Below, piece after piece: positions 9,354 to 18,985 of a stretch of DNA of 64,000 nucleotides. Source of the DNA: CAYFSS01 sp964345975 (GTDB lineage Bacteria > Bacillota > Clostridia > Saccharofermentanales > Fastidiosipilaceae); assembly GCA_964345975.1 (NCBI GenBank), contig CAYFSS010000003.1, positions 48,427 through 112,426 on the forward strand, read 5' to 3'. The notes below the pieces were generated by a model. The model was not told the DNA's origin. It did not search any database and saw only the letters and a program-made list of their open reading frames with translations. The stretch's first letter is position 1. Every line of letters starts with the position of its first letter. Made by a program: the position numbers and the translations under genes.

Positions 9354-12231
9354 GTCGCGCGAGCTACGCCAGAGTCGCGAACTCCTCGGCATGATAGGGG
9401 TTCTCATCGCCGTTGTCCTTAGCTTGGCTTTGTATTCGAAGCCGGGTACAGCCGGTGTCCTCGGCGATGCGATCCGGCAAGTTTGCTTAGGGCTCTGGGG
9501 ACCTCTCGTCTATGGTCTTCCGGTTATTCCACTCATGACAGGACTGATCCTCCTTTTAGGGAGAGAGCATCGGTCACCCCGTCAACGGATCGTCCATGCC
9601 GTCCTTGTTTTCTCAATAGCTGCGGGTCTATGGCATCTGCTAAATTTCAGTCTTGAAGACACACGCGCTCTCTTACAGCTCCTACGAAGCCAGCATAGTA
9701 CGCTGGATCCGACCGCACCCTTGCCGGCGTCCCTCAGCTTTGAGCTCTTTTGGAGTGCCAGCGTTGAGCCGCAAGTTTATTTAGCGGATAAGAGTTTAGG
9801 TCCCGGCGGTATCATAGGGGGAATCATGGCAACGTCCCTCGAGACGTTGCTGGGCTTTTATGGGGCATTAGCTGTCATGATTCTCATGCTCCTAGCCGAA
9901 CTCTTTATTCTCTTTAATTTCTCTATCTCCTATTTCTTCCAACGCTTGAAAGATCAACGGCAAGAGAGTGGTGGACAAGTTCGTGCGCTGGTTGATTTGG
10001 CTCTGGAGCGCTCTCAAACCAGGTACATGGAAGATCAGATGCCGCTGGAGGAAGACCCTATCCCCATGAACGAACCCCGAGGTCTAACGTTAGCTCAGTG
10101 GAATGAACAATTTCGTGATACTTGGCTGCAAGAAGAAGCGGATGAAGTTGGCGGTGAGTTCCCGATCGAGGAAACCATTGAGCACGAGCCCATCGAAGAG
10201 GTTCCCACCCAAAAGCCCAAACAGGCCAGCCCATGGTTTACCGAGTTCTTTCAGGAAGCTCCAAAGCCAAATCATGAGCGTGAGGTCACCGCTAAGATTC
10301 TTGATGATATAGAAATTGAGAGTTTTGAAGATGAGGCTATTTTGATCGGCACAAATACCGAAACACAAATGAGAGAGCCTGATCCTGAAGTATTTTCTGA
10401 TGCCCCTACCTCTGATGTCCCTTCCTTTGATGCCTCTTCCGGGGAGGTAGTTGAGCCCTTAGATTCCCACGAGATTGAAGCTGAAATTGCAGATGTTGAG
10501 ATTGAAACTGCAGCGGCGGAAGAAGAGACAGATTCTCAAGCCGAATTTGCAGAAGATGACTTATTCGAAGCTGAAACTACAGAAGATGATGTGACGGACG
10601 TTCCAATGGAAGTCCCCGGACCCGAAATCAAACAAGATCAAGAACCTCGGGTCATTCGTCCTTATATCCTGCCACCTTTATCTCTCCTGAAAGAGGAGAA
10701 GAAACAAACGAACGCCGGATCCAGAGAGCGTGTCCAAAGATTGGCCAAGCGACTCATTGAAACGCTCAAGAGCTTCGGGGTCGAAGCTAAGCTGGAACAC
10801 ATCACGACGGGTCCTACCATCACTCGATTTGAGCTTTCACCGGGACCGGGAGTTAAGGTGTCTCGGATCGTTGGTTTAAGTGATGATATTGCCCTTAATC
10901 TGGCAGCTACCGGTGTCCGTATAGAAGCACCGATTCCGGGGAAATCTGCCATTGGTATTGAGATACCCAATGAAGAGAAGAGGGTCGTGGAGCTCCGATC
11001 GCTCTTGGAGAGTCAGGCCTGGCGCGAAACCGAGGAAAACTTGATCGTGCCTTTGGGGAGAGATATCCCGGGTGCCCCTATCATCTGCGATATCAAGCGC
11101 ATGCCTCACCTCTTGATTGCCGGTGCTACGGGTTCCGGCAAATCCATCTGCATCAATACCATCCTCATCAGCATTTTGTACCGTGCAACGCCCAAAGATG
11201 TTCGCCTCCTCATGATTGACCCCAAGGTCGTTGAATTATCGGTTTACAATGGGATACCACATCTTCTTGCTCCGGTCGTCACGGACCCGAAGAAAGCTGC
11301 AAATACTCTGAACTGGGCAGTCGATGAGATGACAAGAAGGTATGCACTCTTTGCCCAATTTGGAGTACGAAATGCAGAAGCTTACAATGAATTAATCGTC
11401 GAGCGAAGAGAATCGATTCGCCGTGCACGAGCTGAAGGCGAACATGAAGTATTGCTGCAATATCAAGATGAAGATGAGAGACGCCGGAAACGAGCGGAAG
11501 CACAGAACATGAATGTCCGTGAGTCCAGTATTTTCCCCGCAGATGAAGAGCTCCCGCATATTCTGGTCGTCATCGATGAATTGAGCGATTTGATGCAAAC
11601 CTCGCCGAAAGAAGTCGAGGACTCTATTGCAAGGCTCACAGCTATGGCACGAGCAGCAGGCATTCACCTCATCATTGCAACCCAAAGACCTTCCGTCGAT
11701 GTTATTACAGGAGTTATCAAGGCGAACATTCCTTCGCGTGTGGCGTTTGCCGTATCTTCCCAAATTGACTCGAGGACCATTCTGGATCAAGCCGGCGCCG
11801 AGAAACTCTTGGGCAAAGGGGACTTGCTCTATAGTCCGCAGGATCGGTCGAAGCCGGTGAGAGGGCAGGGGGCTTTTGTGAGTAGTGTGGAAGTTGAACG
11901 CGTGCTTGACTTCATCCGCGATCAGCAACATGAGACAACGGATCCTGAGATAGCTGCCGAGATCATGGCAACAGGATCGACGGCCGTGGAGCTTGATTCC
12001 GATGAAGAACGGGATGAACTCTATGAAGAAGCGATGGATGTTCTCTTGGATGTTGGATACGCTTCCGTTTCGATTCTGCAAAGGCGTTTGAATGTAGGCT
12101 ATCCTAGAGCAGCAAGACTTATCGATACGTTGGAACAAGACGGTCTCATCGGACCGTTTGAAGGAAGTAAGCCTCGTGTGATCCTCGTCGATCGAACCGC
12201 GTGGGAAGCTTTGAAAGCCAGCCAGAACTAA
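9346..12231 (+). CDS. ftsK: DNA translocase FtsK/SpoIIIE
   Basis: Septal double-strand DNA pump that clears chromosome DNA at division or sporulation and, in many bacteria, activates Xer recombination at dif. Domains: four membrane helices (residues ~20-200), a long acidic linker (~210-440, rich in Glu/Asp), then the RecA-like motor with Walker A 'GATGSGKS' (~residue 590) and Walker B 'ILVVIDELSDLM'. A C-terminal winged helix (~895-961, 'LQRRLNVGYPRAARLIDTLE') reads orienting sequences. 961 residues. GAGG precedes the ATG, which overlaps the Nudix gene. Confidence 0.96.
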   Translation: MSKSRELRQSRELLGMIGVLIAVVLSLALYSKPGTAGVLGDAIRQVCLGLWGPLVYGLPVIPLMTGLILLLGREHRSPRQRIVHAVLVFSIAAGLWHLLNFSLEDTRALLQLLRSQHSTLDPTAPLPASLSFELFWSASVEPQVYLADKSLGPGGIIGGIMATSLETLLGFYGALAVMILMLLAELFILFNFSISYFFQRLKDQRQESGGQVRALVDLALERSQTRYMEDQMPLEEDPIPMNEPRGLTLAQWNEQFRDTWLQEEADEVGGEFPIEETIEHEPIEEVPTQKPKQASPWFTEFFQEAPKPNHEREVTAKILDDIEIESFEDEAILIGTNTETQMREPDPEVFSDAPTSDVPSFDASSGEVVEPLDSHEIEAEIADVEIETAAAEEETDSQAEFAEDDLFEAETTEDDVTDVPMEVPGPEIKQDQEPRVIRPYILPPLSLLKEEKKQTNAGSRERVQRLAKRLIETLKSFGVEAKLEHITTGPTITRFELSPGPGVKVSRIVGLSDDIALNLAATGVRIEAPIPGKSAIGIEIPNEEKRVVELRSLLESQAWRETEENLIVPLGRDIPGAPIICDIKRMPHLLIAGATGSGKSICINTILISILYRATPKDVRLLMIDPKVVELSVYNGIPHLLAPVVTDPKKAANTLNWAVDEMTRRYALFAQFGVRNAEAYNELIVERRESIRRARAEGEHEVLLQYQDEDERRRKRAEAQNMNVRESSIFPADEELPHILVVIDELSDLMQTSPKEVEDSIARLTAMARAAGIHLIIATQRPSVDVITGVIKANIPSRVAFAVSSQIDSRTILDQAGAEKLLGKGDLLYSPQDRSKPVRGQGAFVSSVEVERVLDFIRDQQHETTDPEIAAEIMATGSTAVELDSDEERDELYEEAMDVLLDVGYASVSILQRRLNVGYPRAARLIDTLEQDGLIGPFEGSKPRVILVDRTAWEALKASQN

Positions 12232-12246
12232 GAATGGAAGTATGTT

Positions 12247-13131
12247 ATGCACCAAAATGAGCGCCCAAGCAACGGAATATTGTCAGGCAAGAAAGTAGCT
12301 GACGAGATCTATGCAAATTTAAAGCAGAAACTCGACAATCGTGGTGATGTGCGTGCGCCGGGACTTGCCGTAATCTTGGTGGGTGAAGATCCTGCCTCTA
12401 TGACTTATACGTCGAGCAAGGCCAAGAATGCCGAGAAATTAGGGATTCATTCTCAGATTCTGCGGTTTGCGGAAGACCTCAGTGAAGCAGAACTCTTAGG
12501 CGAGATCGAAACCTTGAACCGCGATGAAACGATCGATGGGATTCTTGTCCAGTTGCCGTTGCCTCCCCATATCGATACAGCAAAGGTGCAGCGGGCGATT
12601 AAGTCTGAGAAGGATGTCGATGGGTTTCATCCCACGAATTTAGGCCTTCTCCTGCAAAATGAGCCGGGGCTTCGGCCTTGTACGCCTCAGGGCATTATGA
12701 GACTCCTCGAGTACTATGATATCCCGCTTGCAGGAGCTGAAGCCGTTGTCTTAGGTCGAAGCAATATCGTCGGGAAGCCTATGGCTCAGCTGCTTCTCCA
12801 AGCGGATGCCACGGTGAGCCAACTGCATTCCAAGTCACGGGATCGGGCTAAACATTTAGCGGAAGCCGATCTTGTTGTCGTCGCGATAGGTCAGCCTGAG
12901 CAGGTGAAGATCGATGAACTTCGCCCGGGATCGGTTGTCATCGACGTCGGGATTCATCGAACGTCAACAAAGAAATTGGTGGGCGATGTGGAACACGGTG
13001 TCGAGGAGAAAGTTCTCGTGACGCCGGTTCCGGGGGGTGTAGGTCCATTGACCGTCGCCCAGTTGATGGATAATTGTGTGCGGGCCTGGGAAGTTAATAC
13101 AGGTCAGAACGGAGCGTGCGATGAACGCTGA
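12247..13131 (+). CDS. folD: methylene-tetrahydrofolate dehydrogenase / cyclohydrolase
   Basis: Bifunctional one-carbon enzyme interconverting 5,10-methylene-THF and 10-formyl-THF with NADP. It shows the 'VGEDPASMTYTSSKAKNAEKLGI' region with catalytic Tyr and Lys, 'QLPLPPHI', 'KDVDGFHPTNLG', the dinucleotide-binding 'LGRSNIVGKPMAQLL' and 'TPVPGGVGPLTVAQLM'. 294 residues, slightly longer than usual at the N-terminus. It lies 15 bp after ftsK and overlaps cinA by 11 bp. It shares the folate pool with glyA at 40.9 kb. Confidence 0.97.
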   Translation: MHQNERPSNGILSGKKVADEIYANLKQKLDNRGDVRAPGLAVILVGEDPASMTYTSSKAKNAEKLGIHSQILRFAEDLSEAELLGEIETLNRDETIDGILVQLPLPPHIDTAKVQRAIKSEKDVDGFHPTNLGLLLQNEPGLRPCTPQGIMRLLEYYDIPLAGAEAVVLGRSNIVGKPMAQLLLQADATVSQLHSKSRDRAKHLAEADLVVVAIGQPEQVKIDELRPGSVVIDVGIHRTSTKKLVGDVEHGVEEKVLVTPVPGGVGPLTVAQLMDNCVRAWEVNTGQNGACDER

Positions 13132-14425
13132 TAGAGCGATCGAAAGTGTAGAGATTCTCTGCGTCGGGACAGAACTCCTGATGGGGCAGATCGTCAACAC
13201 AAATGCATCAAACCTGGCGAAGAAACTGGCAGATCTAGGGCTATACAGCTATTACCAAACCGTTGTCGGTGACCATCCGGGACGTATGGCTGAGGCCATG
13301 CGCCTAGGGCTTGAACGTTCCGATGCTGTGATCATCACGGGGGGCTTGGGGCCAACCGATGATGATATTTGTATGGAAATCGCTGCTGAGGTTGCAGGCG
13401 AGGCGTTAGTCTTCGATGAAGCTGCGTGGGAGACGATTTCGCAGTACTTCGATCGTCAAGGACGAGAAGCAACTGAGAATAATCGGAAGCAGGCTTTTAG
13501 ACCCAAGAATGCAATTTCCATCCCCAATAATAACGGCACTGCACCGGGCGCCATTGTCCCGGTTGAGGTTCGGGAGAAAACGAGCTATTTGATCTTGCTT
13601 CCCGGCCCCCCGCGTGAAAATGCTCCGATGTTTGATGACTTTGTAGCACCGTTCTTAACGGCTCATAGGCAGCATGATCTGCGAACGGTCTTTGTCCATT
13701 TTGTGGAAATCGGTGAATCCAATCTTGTTACTATTCTCAAAGATTTAATCGCCGAACAAACGAACCCCACGATTGCTCCCTATGCATCAGAGGGGAAAGT
13801 GACGCTTCGCCTGACGCAGTCGGTTGATGACGGGAATGAAGAAGACCTCATCGCACCCGTCCTAGATGTCATTGATGATCGTTTAGGGCGATACATCTTT
13901 GAAATTGGGGATCGTGATGTATACCAAGTCCTGCTCGATCATATGACGGAAACAGGCGATACGCTGTCGATCGTTGAAAGCTGTTCAGGGGGGCGCTTGC
14001 TTTCGTCATTCATTCAACATTCGGGAGCTTCGGAGGTGATTGAGGGTGGGCTCGTGACCTATTCCAATCGTTCGAAGAACGAGCAGTTGGGCATTTCGAT
14101 GGACTTCATTGAGACGCACGGTGCGGTCAGTGAAAAGGTCGCCCGTGCGATGGCAGAGGCTTGTCGAGATTGTTTTGGCACAACCTATGCACTGTCAACG
14201 ACAGGGATAGCCGGTCCTGACGGTGGCACCAACGAAAAGCCCGTAGGAACTACCTACCTTGCTCTGGCCGGTCCCCGGGGCACATCGGTTATTCATCGCG
14301 TGTTCCGAGGCAACAGAGATAAGAATCGTCGTCTAGCTGCAATCAATGCAGCGACGATGCTGTGGCGTCATTTCCAAGAAGAGGGCAAGATTACCTTCGG
14401 GAAGGAGCTACGCTTTGAAGAATAG
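13121..14425 (+). CDS. cinA: CinA-family protein (MoCF-like domain plus nicotinamide-nucleotide amidase)
   Basis: Two-domain protein: an N-terminal molybdopterin-binding-like domain (residues ~8-170, 'GTELLMGQIVNTNASNLAK' and 'TGGLGPTDDD') and a C-terminal PncC-type domain (~270-425, 'VESCSGGRLLSSF', 'TTGIAGPDGG', 'KPVGTTYLAL'). The family deamidates nicotinamide mononucleotide in NAD recycling and is often linked to recA. ATG 13121 with GGAG at 13111 is preferred over the longer reading inside folD. 434 residues. The usual Thr of ESCTGG is Ser. Confidence 0.95.
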   Translation: MNADRAIESVEILCVGTELLMGQIVNTNASNLAKKLADLGLYSYYQTVVGDHPGRMAEAMRLGLERSDAVIITGGLGPTDDDICMEIAAEVAGEALVFDEAAWETISQYFDRQGREATENNRKQAFRPKNAISIPNNNGTAPGAIVPVEVREKTSYLILLPGPPRENAPMFDDFVAPFLTAHRQHDLRTVFVHFVEIGESNLVTILKDLIAEQTNPTIAPYASEGKVTLRLTQSVDDGNEEDLIAPVLDVIDDRLGRYIFEIGDRDVYQVLLDHMTETGDTLSIVESCSGGRLLSSFIQHSGASEVIEGGLVTYSNRSKNEQLGISMDFIETHGAVSEKVARAMAEACRDCFGTTYALSTTGIAGPDGGTNEKPVGTTYLALAGPRGTSVIHRVFRGNRDKNRRLAAINAATMLWRHFQEEGKITFGKELRFEE

Positions 14426-17135
14426 ACCGGTGGAATCACGGATCAGAGGATTGCGTTTGCCCGGAGGCCCGGCCAATAGACCGGATCGAGATCAAGTCAG
14501 AGAAATGTTTGCTCGAGGCGAAGGTCTCGACCCTCGCGAACTGACAATTTATAAGGACTCTGAATCTCTCTTGAATGATATTCAAGAGAAACGTGTCTTT
14601 ATGCCAACGGATGGCGGTACAGATTTAGAAGAATCCTTGAAAGAACTAGATGCTGCGCTTGAAGAAGCTGCTCGTTCGAGAAGAGCTGATGCTCGGCCGG
14701 AAATGAACGCTTATCCGGAACCTCAGGTCATGACCGAAGAACCCCAACAGAAAACAAAGACGCCTTTGTGGAAAAGGATCATTAAATCTGACCTTGCGCC
14801 TGTTTCAGAATCTGTAGAATATCCCGATGAAACGACAAGAGACGAAGAGGATGTGTTCCTCGACGAAACGGTTCAGACGCAACATGATGCTCTGACACAC
14901 GCTCAATCTCCGGAGTCTAGATCTGATGTCTCGATCGACGGAGGTGATGAAACAGAGAATTCACTGAATCAGGATGATTCAATGCCTCGGGATGCCATAA
15001 GAGTTCCGATTCGAGAAGGTGCCGGCCAGTTCGATGCTTCTCAATCATCGCTTCATGATAGCGCTCGTGTCGATGCACGTGATAGCGGTCGTGACGATGT
15101 GCGCGCTGTTGGTCGTGTCGATATACGTGATAGCGGTCGTGTCGATGTCCGCGATATTAGTCCAATAGAGGCTCAAGATAAAGATCAGGCCAGAACACAA
15201 GACAGCGCTCGATTTACTACCCATGAGATCGCGCGGGTCTATACTGAGGATCAAAGCCAAAATCAAAAGCCAGCCATTCGACGGATTGAAGCTGAACGTA
15301 AAGAACCACCGGAACCTAGTGATCGGGCAGTGGAGGAAGGAACGGCGGTTTTCTTATCCCTTGCAGCATCGCAAAGCGACTCCATCAGTGGTACGGTAAC
15401 TGCTCCTATGGCGGAGCCTGCGGTCACAATGGCTACTTCGCGTTTGCCCAAGATTACAAAGGAGCATTTAGATGGAACAAACTCGGACGGCAACGATCAC
15501 AACAAAGTGACTAATACAGGCGAAGAGGTCCATGAACGAACGGAAGAGAATGGCAACAGAGCCTCTCGTTTGGACCACCTAACAAGGTCGACGCTCATCC
15601 TCATCGTAGGACTCATCTTAAGTAAGCTTACCGGGCAGATACGCCAAGTCTTGTACCCCCATGTTTTTGTCCAGAAACATTTAACAGACGCTTACGTTCA
15701 GGGATTCCTCATTCCGGATTTTATCTATGAACTCTTAGTCGGCGGTTCAATCCAAGCTGCGATTGTCCCAACGCTTGCCTCCGCCCTGGGAACCAAAGAA
15801 GAGCGGAAGACATGGCATTCCGTATCGATCTTCATTTCCTTTGTTTCCGTCATCATGCTCCTAACCCTAGTCATAGCGGAAGTCTTCACACCTCAACTCT
15901 TGGCACCCTTCGTTAAGATTGAGAATTTAGAGCTAACGGCAAGAATGGCCAGAGTGCTCTTCCCACAAACCTTCTTCATGATGGGTGCTGCCTTGAGCAT
16001 CGGAATTATCAATGCATATAGTAATTTCATAAAGACAAGTTTCGGACCTGCTATCTACAATTCACTCTTTGCTGCAAGCCTCCTCATTTTGGGAACTTCA
16101 AGTGAACAAGGTTTGATTCATGTCGGCATCGGAGTGAGCCTAAGTGCTCTAGCTTACTTCTTATTCCAAATCTTTCTCGGCCGCAAAGAAATCTCACCTT
16201 ATCGTTTCCGTCTGGATTTAAAGGATAGAGGCTTTAGATTGTTGCTGCTCCTGGCAGTTCCTATTTTATTTTCCTCTTCGATTGCCCATTTAAATACGAT
16301 GGTCCTCCATGGCTTCACGAAATCGATGGAAGCCGGGGCTGCGACGGCGCTGAATCAGGCAAACTCGGTTTGGCTCTTGCCTTACGGTGTCTTTACCGTT
16401 GCCATCGGACAAGCCATGTTACCTACCCTTTCAACCTTGATTGGTCGCGAGAAGGACGAGGCTGCTTCGTCCTTGTTATCCGCTTCGATAAGACGGATGC
16501 TATTTTTTGCAATTCCGTCAGCCATCACATTCTTCATCCTCAGGGAAGACTTGATGCTGGGCATCTTTATATGGCGATTTGATGGCTATGATGCTCAAAT
16601 TGAAGTTACCCGATTAGCGGCTAGACTCTTACAGTGGTATTGCATTTCCATCGTTGTCCAAGGGTTCATCTATCTCTATAACTATGCTTTCTATGCAATG
16701 AAAGTCACGTATTTACCCCTAATTAACGGTATTTTATCACTTGCGTTGACCTTGGCGGTTGGAAGTTACATAACTCAACCTAATGTATTGGGGGCCGAGG
16801 GTCTATCCGTTTCCTATGCCCTTTCAGGTACCATAACAGCCCTGATTCTTGGCATCCTCTTCAAGTTGCGATTTAGAAAACTTGCCCCGCGCTTCTTAAC
16901 ACGAGCATGGGGGATCTTCTTTGTGAAAATGATCCCAATGACCGTGGTGATGGTCGGGGCGCTATACTTGATGGAAACCTACTTTACCCCGGCTGCCGTG
17001 GGCGGCAAGATCCAACAAATCGTTTGGCTTGGACTACGATTCGGCGTCGCCTTTGGAATCTGGTTCATCGGTGGAAAGCTGTTGAAGCTCGACCTTAAAG
17101 TCGAGCCGCAAACACCAAAGAAGGCCGCTTTATAA
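14415..17135 (+). CDS. murJ: lipid II flippase MurJ (MviN) with long N-terminal extension
   Basis: The C-terminal ~520 residues are a MurJ/MviN-type MOP-superfamily flippase with about 14 membrane helices, starting near residue 388 ('LTRSTLILIVGLILSKLTGQ') and including 'PDFIYELLVGGSIQAAIVPTL' and 'LLPYGVFTVAIGQAMLPTLS'. It moves lipid II across the membrane for wall synthesis. The start is TTG 14415, chosen for AAGGAG at 14402-14407; it overlaps the cinA stop. That leaves ~385 hydrophilic, charged residues before the first helix, including an eight-residue tandem repeat (see 15057-15248). No known domain is recognised in the extension. 906 residues against about 500-550 for the family. Confidence 0.93.
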   Translation: MKNRPVESRIRGLRLPGGPANRPDRDQVREMFARGEGLDPRELTIYKDSESLLNDIQEKRVFMPTDGGTDLEESLKELDAALEEAARSRRADARPEMNAYPEPQVMTEEPQQKTKTPLWKRIIKSDLAPVSESVEYPDETTRDEEDVFLDETVQTQHDALTHAQSPESRSDVSIDGGDETENSLNQDDSMPRDAIRVPIREGAGQFDASQSSLHDSARVDARDSGRDDVRAVGRVDIRDSGRVDVRDISPIEAQDKDQARTQDSARFTTHEIARVYTEDQSQNQKPAIRRIEAERKEPPEPSDRAVEEGTAVFLSLAASQSDSISGTVTAPMAEPAVTMATSRLPKITKEHLDGTNSDGNDHNKVTNTGEEVHERTEENGNRASRLDHLTRSTLILIVGLILSKLTGQIRQVLYPHVFVQKHLTDAYVQGFLIPDFIYELLVGGSIQAAIVPTLASALGTKEERKTWHSVSIFISFVSVIMLLTLVIAEVFTPQLLAPFVKIENLELTARMARVLFPQTFFMMGAALSIGIINAYSNFIKTSFGPAIYNSLFAASLLILGTSSEQGLIHVGIGVSLSALAYFLFQIFLGRKEISPYRFRLDLKDRGFRLLLLLAVPILFSSSIAHLNTMVLHGFTKSMEAGAATALNQANSVWLLPYGVFTVAIGQAMLPTLSTLIGREKDEAASSLLSASIRRMLFFAIPSAITFFILREDLMLGIFIWRFDGYDAQIEVTRLAARLLQWYCISIVVQGFIYLYNYAFYAMKVTYLPLINGILSLALTLAVGSYITQPNVLGAEGLSVSYALSGTITALILGILFKLRFRKLAPRFLTRAWGIFFVKMIPMTVVMVGALYLMETYFTPAAVGGKIQQIVWLGLRFGVAFGIWFIGGKLLKLDLKVEPQTPKKAAL
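15057..15248 (+). repeat. 24-bp in-frame tandem repeat (8 units) in the murJ extension
   Basis: Eight consecutive 24-bp units, each coding eight residues around a consensus D-S-[AG]-R-V-D-x-R. The first four (15057-15152) are well conserved in DNA; the last four have diverged, though the eight-residue phase holds. Residues ~215-278 of MurJ. This looks like a low-complexity charged linker expanded by slippage. Confidence 0.8.
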
Positions 17136-17188
17136 CCCAAAAGTCCACAAAGCTTACAAAGCTTTCACAGCTAAAAACCCTTAACTCC

Positions 17189-17217
17189 TTGCCTCTAACT
17201 AGGGGCAAGTCTATACT
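17189..17217 (+). promoter_or_regulatory. recA promoter with overlapping inverted repeat
   Basis: TTGCCT (17189-17194), 17-bp spacer, TATACT (17212-17217), about 97 bp before the recA start. An 8-bp inverted repeat CTTGCCTC-6-GGGGCAAG (17188-17209, one mismatch as DNA) covers the -35 and most of the spacer, so it may be an operator. No Bacillus-type LexA box (CGAAC-N4-GTTCG) was seen in the gap. A 9-bp tandem duplication ACAAAGCTT stands upstream at 17147-17164. Confidence 0.6.
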
Positions 17218-17313
17218 TATCGATACGAATCTACTTGCTTCTACGCTAACTCAAGCACGATCTAAATGAATCTGCTGAGCCGGCGTTCCCTATAAATATT
17301 GAAGGAGGTCTTC

Positions 17314-18444
17314 ATGGCCAGTAAGAAGAAAACAGAGACAATGCCCAGCTCGGAAGCCGAGCGTGGTAAGGCACTGGAAGCTGCAATTAAGAAGATTGAG
17401 AAGGACTTCGGCAAAGGTGCAATCATGCGCATGGGCGATGACGGAAATGCCAATGTGGCAGTCATCCCTTCCGGAATCTTGACCTTAGATATCGCTCTTG
17501 GGATCGGGGGTGTGCCTCGTGGCCGCGTCCTTGAAATCTATGGACCTGAGTCTTCAGGTAAAACGACCGTAGCGCTCCATATGGTTGCTGCTGCCCAACA
17601 AAATGGTGGCAATGCCGCCTTTGTCGATGCTGAGCATGCTCTTGATCCAAGTTATGCTGAACGTCTTGGAGTCGATATTGATAATCTCTTGGTTTCCCAA
17701 CCGGATAACGGCGAACAAGGCTTGGAGATCACTGAAGCTTTGGTGCGCAGTGGAGCTGTTGATATCGTTGTCGTCGACTCAGTCGCAGCCTTGACTCCTA
17801 GGGCAGAAATCGATGGTGAAATGGGTGATAGCGTCATGGGTTTGCAAGCCAGGCTCATGAGTCAAGCTTTGCGTAAACTCACATCGATCATCTCTAAAAG
17901 TCGTACAACCGTCATCTTTATCAACCAATTACGTGAGAAGATCGGGGTCATGTTTGGTAGCCCTGAAACTACCCCTGGTGGTCGAGCCATGAAGTTTTAT
18001 TCTTCGATTCGTCTCGATGTCCGTCGCGGTGAACGCATTATGGCTGAAGGCGAGCAGATCGGGAATGCGACGCGTGTCAAAGTTGTCAAGAACAAGTTGG
18101 CTCCACCCTTTAAAGAAGCACGCTTTGATCTTATCTACGGTAAAGGAGCATCCAATCTTGGCTGTGTCTTAGACGTTGCAGCAGATCTCGATATCGTTCA
18201 GAAGGCGGGAGCTTGGTATAGCTATGGTGATGATCGCCTAGGCCAAGGCCGTGATAATTCAATTGCTTTCTTAGAAGAGAATCCTGCCTTAGTGCGAGAA
18301 ATCGAGAACAAGGTCCGTGAACATTACGGTCTGGATAGCACAGCAACTATTGTGCCCGAGGTCGTCGAGCAGGTTGAAGAACCTGAAGAAGATGTCCCGG
18401 ATCTCTTAGAAGATCTCCTAGGTCTAGACGAACTCGATGATTGA
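17314..18444 (+). CDS. recA: recombinase A
   Basis: Central strand-exchange ATPase of homologous recombination and SOS signalling. Walker A 'GPESSGKTT' (~residue 71), 'FVDAEHALDP', Walker B 'IVVVDSVAALTP', L2 loop 'FINQLREKIGVMFGSPETTPGG' region and an acidic C-terminus ending 'LLGLDELDD'. ATG 17314 has GAAGGAGG at 17301-17308; the longer TTG reading at 17299 would overlap that site. 376 residues. The stop overlaps the recX start. Confidence 0.98.
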   Translation: MASKKKTETMPSSEAERGKALEAAIKKIEKDFGKGAIMRMGDDGNANVAVIPSGILTLDIALGIGGVPRGRVLEIYGPESSGKTTVALHMVAAAQQNGGNAAFVDAEHALDPSYAERLGVDIDNLLVSQPDNGEQGLEITEALVRSGAVDIVVVDSVAALTPRAEIDGEMGDSVMGLQARLMSQALRKLTSIISKSRTTVIFINQLREKIGVMFGSPETTPGGRAMKFYSSIRLDVRRGERIMAEGEQIGNATRVKVVKNKLAPPFKEARFDLIYGKGASNLGCVLDVAADLDIVQKAGAWYSYGDDRLGQGRDNSIAFLEENPALVREIENKVREHYGLDSTATIVPEVVEQVEEPEEDVPDLLEDLLGLDELDD

Positions 18445-18985
18445 TCTTGAGAATATCCTCAAAGATAAGCCGTCGATTCTTCCCAACCAAGAAACCCTTG
18501 TCGCTCGCGAGCTTGCAATCTCTTATATTCGATTTAGCGGATCTAAGAGCAGTGGTCAAGTGATAAAACACTTGCGATCTAAAGGCGTCGCAGAAGAACT
18601 CATAAAGTCGACGGCGATTTCGCTTCAATCGGATGCATGGATCAATGACCATCATCTTGCAAGGAGAATCGTTGAGGAACGGCGAGGTCGTAAGATCGAA
18701 GGTGAACCTGCCCTGCGGCACCGAATGGTTCGGCGGGGCATTCCTCGTGATGTCATCGATGAGGTCATGGCAGAGAGGGAGACGGACGAAGTTGCTGACG
18801 TCAAAACCTTCCTTGGTCAACGCTGTGCAGATGAAATTCATGCCTTAGAATCCTTGGAACTTTCTTTTGAGGAGCATCGTAAATTGACTCAGAGAATCTT
18901 GCGCCGGGCTCAAGGTCGAGGCTTCTCATTAGGTGTATGCCTTCAAGTATTAAGTGAGATGGGACTTTCTTTCCATGACGATTAA
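18437..18985 (+). CDS. recX: RecA regulator RecX
   Basis: Three-helix-repeat protein that caps and inhibits RecA filaments. It has the family pattern: 'ARELAISYIRFSGSKSSGQVIKHLRSKG', 'DAWINDHHLARRIVEERRGR' and 'LRHRMVRRGIPRDVIDEVM', with a third repeat at the C-terminus. 182 residues, short but typical. It begins 8 bp inside recA, so expression is coupled to it. Confidence 0.9.
   Translation: MIDLENILKDKPSILPNQETLVARELAISYIRFSGSKSSGQVIKHLRSKGVAEELIKSTAISLQSDAWINDHHLARRIVEERRGRKIEGEPALRHRMVRRGIPRDVIDEVMAERETDEVADVKTFLGQRCADEIHALESLELSFEEHRKLTQRILRRAQGRGFSLGVCLQVLSEMGLSFHDD

Noticed and set aside
11392..12255. 287-codon antisense frame inside ftsK
   Set aside because: Low-quality composition, no start signal, mirrors the FtsK motor domain.
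17147..17164. 9-bp tandem duplication ACAAAGCTT before recA
   Set aside because: Only two copies and upstream of the promoter; likely a simple slippage event.
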